A stretch of DNA of 7,839 bases from Bdellovibrionales bacterium (GTDB lineage Bacteria; Bdellovibrionota; Bdellovibrionia; Bdellovibrionales; UBA840), in the NCBI GenBank assembly GCA_020434605.1, contig JAGRAL010000201.1, forward strand, positions 1-7,839, written 5' to 3'. Under the pieces are notes generated by a model, which saw only the letters and a list, made by a program, of their open reading frames with translations, was not told the origin of the DNA and searched no databases. A program made the translations under genes and the position numbers. Positions 1 to 4,579 of the stretch are shown one piece after another. How positions within the stretch are numbered: position 1 is the first letter of the stretch; every line of letters starts with the position of its first letter.

Positions 1-900
1 CACTGAAGAGGTATCAATTTTTAAATCTTTAATTTTAATAGCATCTTTTTCGGTAGTCACCACCTCACTCTTAGGAATATCGCTATCTCTAAAGTGATGA
101 TGATCAGAAAAGTGTTTTTCGCTAACAATAAGGTTTGGGTACTTTTCATGTAAGCTTAGACTTACTTGCTTAGGCTTTGCTACCCCACTTACCAGTGTAA
201 CCTTGTCGCCTCTAGGGTCTACAAAATTATAATTACCCCTTACCCAGTCTTCAAGTTTTACTAAGCCATTAAAAATAATACTTGATTCAATATCCGTCAG
301 CAAAGATGGCATTTGGTTTGCCAGGTTAATCTTATGTTTTGCCAGCATTCCTGCTCGTTTTAAACTAGATAGCGGCTCACGCCCCCTACCAACTGGCATT
401 AAGATATAATTAGCACAAGTATCAGTTGCATCTAGTACGACTATATCTAGATCTCTATGCAATCTTCTATGTTGAAAACCATCATCAAGAAGTATGACGT
501 CTACTGTTTCATCTTTCATGATTTTTTGAGCCGCCAAAACTCTATTGGCACTGACATAGACTGGTACTTTTGCTTTAAATGCTACTAAACTCGCCTCATC
601 GCCAAAGTGACTTGCAGGCTTGCTACTTATATCAACTTTTTCACAATCGACGGTACCTGTTCTTTTGTATCCTCGATAAATGACGGCAGGTCTCAAACCC
701 TTTTCTTGAAGTAAACAAATCAGTTTAAGTATATATGGCGTCTTACCACTACCACCCACTGATATATTACCCACACTTATCACTGGAACTTCTACTTTGT
801 ACGTCTTTAAAATTTTAAAATCGTACATCCAGTTACGTACATAAACTACGCAACCAAATAGCAAACTAAAGGGTAGTAATAAATACTTAAAAATATTCAT
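1..900 (-). CDS. lpxK: LpxK, tetraacyldisaccharide 4'-kinase, partial (C-terminus beyond window)
   Basis: LpxK phosphorylates the 4' position of the lipid A disaccharide at the cytosolic face of the inner membrane. The frame stays open from ATG 900 to base 1, giving 300 codons; a short C-terminal piece is cut off. Residues 4-23 form a hydrophobic N-terminal anchor (YLLLPFSLLFGCVVY). Then come SVGNISVGGSGKTP (42-55, P-loop), VIYRGYKR (73-80), the GDEA element (100-103, with Asp101 at the likely catalytic-base position), LLDDGFQHRRL (137-147), PVGRGREP (169-176), HFSDHHHF (263-270) and VVTTEKDAIKI (280-290). All are hallmark LpxK motifs. The ATG overlaps the end of lpxB by 14 bases, with AGGG 6 bases upstream, so coupling is expected. 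No msbA or waaA gene intervenes between lpxB and lpxK. Confidence 0.96.
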   Translation of the reverse strand, partial: MNIFKYLLLPFSLLFGCVVYVRNWMYDFKILKTYKVEVPVISVGNISVGGSGKTPYILKLICLLQEKGLRPAVIYRGYKRTGTVDCEKVDISSKPASHFGDEASLVAFKAKVPVYVSANRVLAAQKIMKDETVDVILLDDGFQHRRLHRDLDIVVLDATDTCANYILMPVGRGREPLSSLKRAGMLAKHKINLANQMPSLLTDIESSIIFNGLVKLEDWVRGNYNFVDPRGDKVTLVSGVAKPKQVSLSLHEKYPNLIVSEKHFSDHHHFRDSDIPKSEVVTTEKDAIKIKDLKIDTSSV

Positions 901-2032
901 CTAATGCCCTAACCACTCTCTCAGCAACACCCGTCTTTCCTAACAAATTCGGTATATTCTTCCACTTTTCTATTTGTTCGTTTGCATTCTTGGGTTCTAA
1001 AACCTTTAGCATCTCATCCGATAAATCTTTTGCGTTCACTTTTTCTTGAAACATTTCAGGAGCAACTTCTTGGTTATACAAAAGATTAACTATCCCAAAA
1101 TACTTAACACCTTTAACAATTTTTTTAGCTAGCCAAGCAGTGACAGCGTTCAACTTATACATGATAACCATAGGTTTTTGCATTAAAGCTACTACTAAAG
1201 TAGCTGTTCCAGAAGCCACCAAAACAGCATCTACTGCTTGTAACATCTTAAATGGTTCATCCTGCAAAATAATAAAGTTCTCGGGGCTTTCTGTTAAATA
1301 TTGCTGGATTTCATGCTTTTCTAAGCTAGGCGCCAACAACAAAGCACCGTACAAATTAGGAATACGTTTTTGCAACAATTTAAGCGCTTCCAGTTGCTCA
1401 GATAGGTGAAATTTAATTTCAGATCTCCTACTACCTGGCATAAGACCAATAATAGTATCTTTTTTTTCAAGCCCCATCTTTAGTTTCTGTGTATCAATTT
1501 TATCCTGATCAAGTAAATCCGTATTCATCTCGTCTAATAGCGGATGACCTACAAATTCATACTTCATTTCATGCTTTTTATAAAAATCTACTTCAAAAGG
1601 ATAAATCAAAAGCATCTTATCTATATACTTTTTAATATTATGAATACGATTTTGTCTCCACGCCCAAACAGTTGGAGAAATATAGTATACAACCTTAATA
1701 TTTCTCTTTTTTAACTCCTTGGCTAAGCGCATGTTAAAGTCAGGATAGTCAATCAATAGTACAACTTTAACTTTTCTCTTTACGGCTTCATCAATCAAAT
1801 TGTAAAAAACTTTTCTGATAAGCCCATAATGCTTAATAACTTCGACAATCCCAATAACAGCCATGTCCTCAGACTTGCCCAAGCGCTCAAACCCCATGTC
1901 CTCCATAGCCTTGTTTCCAACTCCAAAGCACTTTAGGTTTGGTTTTTCTTTTTCCAGAATATGTAGAAGTCTTTTAGCATAAGCGGCACTAGACTCTTCT
2001 GCTGCAACGATTAACAAGGACTCAGACTGCAT
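887..2032 (-). CDS. lpxB: LpxB, lipid-A-disaccharide synthase (altered N-terminal motif)
   Basis: LpxB joins UDP-2,3-diacylglucosamine and lipid X (2,3-diacylglucosamine 1-phosphate) into the lipid A disaccharide at the inner-membrane surface; it is a GT19, GT-B fold glycosyltransferase. With the start at 2032 it has 381 residues. Clear motifs are MAVIGIVEV (57-65), IDYPDFN (94-100, with the conserved Asp98), YYISPTVWAWRQNRI (116-130), FVGHPLLDEM (160-169), LMPGSRRSEI (197-206), VASGTATLV (272-280) and NLLYNQEVAPEMFQE (316-330). The odd point is the N-terminus: the usual AGExSGD reads AAEESSA (10-16), so both glycines and the aspartate are replaced, while Glu12 and Ser14 remain. It overlaps the upstream gene by 11 bases and lpxK by 14. 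The family is certain; whether the changed motif alters acceptor or donor choice is unknown. Confidence 0.95.
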   Translation of the reverse strand: MQSESLLIVAAEESSAAYAKRLLHILEKEKPNLKCFGVGNKAMEDMGFERLGKSEDMAVIGIVEVIKHYGLIRKVFYNLIDEAVKRKVKVVLLIDYPDFNMRLAKELKKRNIKVVYYISPTVWAWRQNRIHNIKKYIDKMLLIYPFEVDFYKKHEMKYEFVGHPLLDEMNTDLLDQDKIDTQKLKMGLEKKDTIIGLMPGSRRSEIKFHLSEQLEALKLLQKRIPNLYGALLLAPSLEKHEIQQYLTESPENFIILQDEPFKMLQAVDAVLVASGTATLVVALMQKPMVIMYKLNAVTAWLAKKIVKGVKYFGIVNLLYNQEVAPEMFQEKVNAKDLSDEMLKVLEPKNANEQIEKWKNIPNLLGKTGVAERVVRALDEYF

Positions 2033-2768
2033 GTAGTAACTCCCAGTCTTCATCCAATAAGTTTTGTAAGCTACCATTCGTCTTTATAACTTCTTCCCAA
2101 ATTAGAGATGGTGACAAATCGTACTTTGAACTATGAAAAGACATAAAAGGATTTGCGGCATCAGAGAAAACCTTCAGCTCATCATACTCATAATCAATTG
2201 ATGATAGCTCAAGTGATCTAGCGTTAGCATCTAGCTTCCATATCTCAAAAACTTCGGGAGACGGTATTAAATGTAGCATAAAAGCCACTTGCCCCAACTT
2301 TGCTGTCAGAATAAGACTATTTTGTGTTAGCCCTTCACTTTTACAGATATTAATATTTGTAAGTACATCTAAATGTAAGGTGCGTAAGGCTTGTAAAATT
2401 TGAAGCACTTCATACCTATGTGTATTTATATTTGCTAACGGTATAGACTTTTGAACCGAGATAGATCTCCAGTCATCTGTAAACAACTTTTTATACGCCA
2501 AAAAGTTTAGTGCAGATCTTGGAACTGCATTTTTATAATAATCAGAAACCTGATCTTTCGCTACGATATTGTTAGCACCAAGAACTGACCAGCCATTTGC
2601 TTTTGCAGTAATGTCTGAAAATATTGTTTGATTATAATATGTAACCGACTTGTCCGTCATTTTAGATTCAATATCACAGACAAGAGGAAATTTATTTTTT
2701 TTTACATAAGAAAGTAGATACTGAGTTTCTTTTGTACTTCCTTGTATTGCCAAACCTGGCAAAGTCAT
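2022..2768 (-). CDS. Uncharacterised protein in the lpxA-lpxB slot; possible shortened Gfo/Idh/MocA-like protein
   Basis: This 248-residue cytosolic-looking protein has no signal peptide or membrane segment. I do not recognise it as LpxI, whose glycine-rich N-terminus is absent, although it sits where lpxI or a gnnA-type oxidoreductase is found in other genomes. It does resemble a Gfo/Idh/MocA oxidoreductase that lacks about the first 65 residues. LPGLAIQGSTKETQYLLSYV (3-22) mimics the strand-helix before the EKP motif, and FPLVCDIESKMTD (27-39) sits where EKP should be. LANINTHRYEVLQIL (111-125) matches the LxDxGxHxxDxxxxL signature with His117 kept and D/G/D changed to N/N/E. TAKLGQVAFMLHLIPSP follows as the usual C-domain sheet. 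The start is firm: an in-frame TAA lies at 2789-2787 and the ATG overlaps the lpxA stop (ATGA). The end overlaps lpxB by 11 bases. Cofactor binding looks lost. The gene is real; its fold is a hypothesis. Confidence 0.85.
   Translation of the reverse strand: MTLPGLAIQGSTKETQYLLSYVKKNKFPLVCDIESKMTDKSVTYYNQTIFSDITAKANGWSVLGANNIVAKDQVSDYYKNAVPRSALNFLAYKKLFTDDWRSISVQKSIPLANINTHRYEVLQILQALRTLHLDVLTNINICKSEGLTQNSLILTAKLGQVAFMLHLIPSPEVFEIWKLDANARSLELSSIDYEYDELKVFSDAANPFMSFHSSKYDLSPSLIWEEVIKTNGSLQNLLDEDWELLHAV
2040..2044 (-). promoter_or_regulatory. Shine-Dalgarno that sets the lpxB start
   Basis: GGGAG, within the end of the preceding gene, lies 7 bases before the ATG at 2032-2030. Earlier in-frame ATGs at 2077 and 2053 lack a good site. 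They would also give an N-terminal extension absent from LpxB proteins. The 2032 start yields 381 residues, against 382 in E. coli. Confidence 0.75.
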
Positions 2769-3547
2769 ATCGCAAGACCCTTTGACTTATGAGCAAAGTC
2801 TAACATCATTTTAGTGACTTTGTGCTCACCACCTAGTTCTTCAGTAGCTTTTGATATCACTTCTTCACGTCTTAAACCTGACTTTGAGAACATACGAATT
2901 AGCTTATTAGCTATAGAGATATCTTCCTCAGTGAAACCAGCTCTTTCCATGCCCACTTTATTAGTAGCCCTCATTGTAGCCCAAATACCAGAAGCCATAG
3001 AAAATGGTAATACATCTTTATTAACCGCACTGTAACCAGCAACAAACGCGTAGGAACCTACAGTAATAAACTGACTTAATCCCACTAAACCACCGACAGT
3101 TACTTTGTCTTGGATAGTAACATGACCTGCCACTGCAACAGAGTTAGCAATTACATTGTTATTACCTAGCACACAATCGTGACCGATATGTGAGTATGCC
3201 ATTAATAAATTACCATCCCCAATCTTAGTATGGTTAATTCCCGTTACAGTGCCCGTATTTACAGTGACAGACTCGCGAAACTGATTATTGTTTCCAATTA
3301 TAAGTTCTGTATTCTCTTTTTTGTATTTTAAATCTTGCGGAATTCCACCAATATTTGACCCCGGAAATAAATGATTGCCCTTTCCAATAATTACTGTGCC
3401 GTAGGGATTCCCCACCTTTACATTAGAGTCTAAGACCGTACAGGAACCAATTTTGACTTTACCTTCAATCACGCAAAAAGGACCAATAATGGCACCCTCT
3501 TCGATTTCTGCATCTTTTGAAACTACACTGCTTGGATGTATCTGCAT
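2765..3547 (-). CDS. lpxA: LpxA, acyl-ACP:UDP-sugar acyltransferase (divergent)
   Basis: LpxA performs the first step of lipid A synthesis, moving a 3-hydroxyacyl chain from ACP to UDP-GlcNAc or its 3-amino analogue in the cytosol. From the chosen start it has 260 residues (E. coli 262). Hexapeptide repeats of a left-handed beta-helix cover about 3-185, and a helical C-terminal domain begins with GF(T)EEDI. Retained residues include catalytic His123 (in HIGHDC; E. coli His125), His120, His142 (AGH), Asp72 and Lys74 (QDLKY), Gln159, Gly171 (E. coli Gly173, the acyl-length ruler) and Asn196. Changed relative to E. coli are His160 to Ser158, Arg205 to Ala203, the His99-Arg100 pair to Asn97-Thr98, and GNHAT to GIWAT. 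Gly171 suggests a long (about C14) acyl chain, by analogy. The TGA stop overlaps the next gene's ATG (ATGA). It is certainly an LpxA-family enzyme, but its sugar substrate is uncertain. Confidence 0.92.
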   Translation of the reverse strand: MQIHPSSVVSKDAEIEEGAIIGPFCVIEGKVKIGSCTVLDSNVKVGNPYGTVIIGKGNHLFPGSNIGGIPQDLKYKKENTELIIGNNNQFRESVTVNTGTVTGINHTKIGDGNLLMAYSHIGHDCVLGNNNVIANSVAVAGHVTIQDKVTVGGLVGLSQFITVGSYAFVAGYSAVNKDVLPFSMASGIWATMRATNKVGMERAGFTEEDISIANKLIRMFSKSGLRREEVISKATEELGGEHKVTKMMLDFAHKSKGLAI

Positions 3548-3552
3548 GATAT

Positions 3553-3557
3553 CCTCT
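3553..3557 (-). promoter_or_regulatory. Shine-Dalgarno that sets the lpxA start
   Basis: AGAGG, overlapping the fabZ TAG stop, lies 5 bases before the ATG at 3547-3545. An upstream in-frame ATG at 3574 would add nine residues that have no counterpart at the start of LpxA proteins. The downstream ATG gives a protein beginning at MQIHPSS, aligned with the first beta-helix turn. Confidence 0.75.
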
Positions 3558-4026
3558 AAAAAATCTTCGCCCAAATCTCAGCTTCAGCGACAACCTTAGA
3601 GTTCACCAAAGCCTGGCAACTAAATATAATCATACTGCCACGATCTTTGGTACACTCGGATTGTATTTCAACAACGTCTCCAGGAATTACTGGAGCTCTA
3701 AATTTTGCATTTTGAATACTGGCAATATAGATTTTTTCAGTTTTTTTGATTGGATCATATGCCGCAAGCGCTGATGCTTGCGCCATTGTTTCGATCATCA
3801 TAACGCCTGGATAGACTGGATTACCCGGAAAATGCCCTGTAAACTGTGGCTCATTGAAAGTAATATTTTTTTGCGCCTTAATTTTTCGTCCCACTCTATT
3901 TTCACTAGTTCCTCCAGATAGCTCCAAGATTCTGTCAATTAACAAAAATGGATACCTGTGAGGTAGAATGGATTCTATCTCACTGGCATATACTGGAAGA
4001 TTTTTAGGGAAGTCTATTTCAGCCAT
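3556..4026 (-). CDS. fabZ: FabZ, (3R)-hydroxyacyl-ACP dehydratase
   Basis: FabZ removes water from 3-hydroxyacyl-ACP in fatty-acid elongation and draws on the same 3-hydroxyacyl-ACP pool that LpxA uses for lipid A. The 156-residue protein has the family layout: an N-terminal ILPHRYPFLLIDR segment (20-32), then the hot-dog fold active-site motif GHFPGNPVYPGVMMIETMAQ. Catalytic His65 and Glu79 are 14 residues apart, as in E. coli (His54 and Glu68). The C-terminal half (KFRAPVIPGD, 108-117) is also standard. The single-domain length and missing FabA-type features support FabZ. Its ATG follows the skp stop after 6 bases with only a weak Shine-Dalgarno, so translational coupling to skp is likely. 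Its TAG stop overlaps the Shine-Dalgarno of lpxA. Confidence 0.96.
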   Translation of the reverse strand: MAEIDFPKNLPVYASEIESILPHRYPFLLIDRILELSGGTSENRVGRKIKAQKNITFNEPQFTGHFPGNPVYPGVMMIETMAQASALAAYDPIKKTEKIYIASIQNAKFRAPVIPGDVVEIQSECTKDRGSMIIFSCQALVNSKVVAEAEIWAKIF

Positions 4027-4032
4027 CTTGAA

Positions 4033-4542
4033 TTACTTTTTATAGGTTTTTTCGAATTCTTTAACAACAATGTCTGTCACATCAACAGATTTGTCTGCCC
4101 ATAAAATGTTTTGTTCACGCTTTTCAAGAATCATTGTGTAGCCTTCTTTCTTAGCGGTAGCTTCGATCGTCTTTGCCATTTGTTCTAAAATTGGCTGGGT
4201 CATCTTACGCTCTTTAGTACTAATATCCTGTTGTGACTGAGACACTGTTTGTCTAAACTTCAACATTTCTTTTTGAATCTCGCCCTCTTGCTTACGTCTT
4301 GCATCTTCAGAAAGTAGAGCTGCCTTCTTTTCGAAGTCTTCTGTCATCTTTTTTAATTGTGCTTCTTTCTTTTTAAGATCCGTCTCTTTAGATTTAAATT
4401 CTTTTTCAAGACTAGCTCTTGCATCTTTACCAGCTTTCGTGTTTTGCACTGCTTTTTGTAAATCTACATAGCCAATTTTGATATCTGCTAGCGCGTAAGT
4501 ACCTGTCAGTAAAACCGCTAAACTTATTATTAACTTCTTCAT
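4033..4542 (-). CDS. skp: Skp/OmpH family periplasmic chaperone
   Basis: Skp binds unfolded outer-membrane proteins in the periplasm and delivers them to BamA. The 169-residue product (E. coli Skp 161) has a classical signal peptide, MKKLIISLAVLLTGTYALA, cleaved after residue 19. The mature N-terminus, DIKIGYVDLQKAVQNT, is the conserved first strand and trimer-contact region of the family. Residues about 38-130 are Lys/Glu/Gln-rich and helical, forming the long coiled-coil tentacle. The C-terminal part (EGYTMILEKREQNILWAD, 133-150, then VDVTDIVV) returns to the trimerisation body. It lies directly downstream of bamA with a strong Shine-Dalgarno and 6 bases upstream of fabZ. lpxD, which usually sits between skp and fabZ, is absent here. 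Confidence 0.93.
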   Translation of the reverse strand: MKKLIISLAVLLTGTYALADIKIGYVDLQKAVQNTKAGKDARASLEKEFKSKETDLKKKEAQLKKMTEDFEKKAALLSEDARRKQEGEIQKEMLKFRQTVSQSQQDISTKERKMTQPILEQMAKTIEATAKKEGYTMILEKREQNILWADKSVDVTDIVVKEFEKTYKK

Positions 4543-4547
4543 ATAAT

Positions 4548-4554
4548 CTCCTTT
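4548..4554 (-). promoter_or_regulatory. Strong Shine-Dalgarno of skp
   Basis: AAAGGAG on the minus strand lies 5 bases before the skp ATG. It is the best ribosome binding site in the window and suggests the chaperone is translated at a higher rate than its neighbours. It fixes the start at 4542. Confidence 0.8.
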
Positions 4555-4567
4555 AATATGAATATAA

Positions 4568-4579
4568 AATAGTACTATT
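4568..4579. repeat. 12-base perfect palindrome at the bamA stop codon
   Basis: AATAGTACTATT reads the same on both strands, and its left-strand end overlaps the bamA TAA. It lies in the 35-base bamA-skp gap. It is AT-rich and has no following U-tract suited to a terminator, so its role, if any, is unknown. Confidence 0.25.

Noticed and set aside
1140..1409. 89-codon open frame on the plus strand inside lpxB
   Set aside because: It is antisense to a clear lpxB with all motifs, and its product is cysteine-rich and unlike any family. It is a shadow frame.
2022..2768. LpxI (UDP-2,3-diacylglucosamine pyrophosphatase) as identity of the spacer gene
   Set aside because: The position fits, but the LpxI glycine-rich N-terminus and its conserved downstream motifs are not visible in the translation.
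2814..3035. 73-codon open frame on the plus strand inside lpxA
   Set aside because: It is antisense to the helical C-terminal domain of LpxA and has no ribosome binding site or family resemblance.
3548..3574. Nine-residue N-terminal extension of LpxA from ATG 3574
   Set aside because: It would overlap fabZ by 19 bases, lacks a Shine-Dalgarno and has no counterpart in LpxA. The ATG at 3547 has AGAGG at the right distance.
4543..4577. Separate promoter for skp
   Set aside because: A TATATT-like -10 is visible, but no acceptable -35 lies 16-18 bases upstream, and the region is simply AT-rich.
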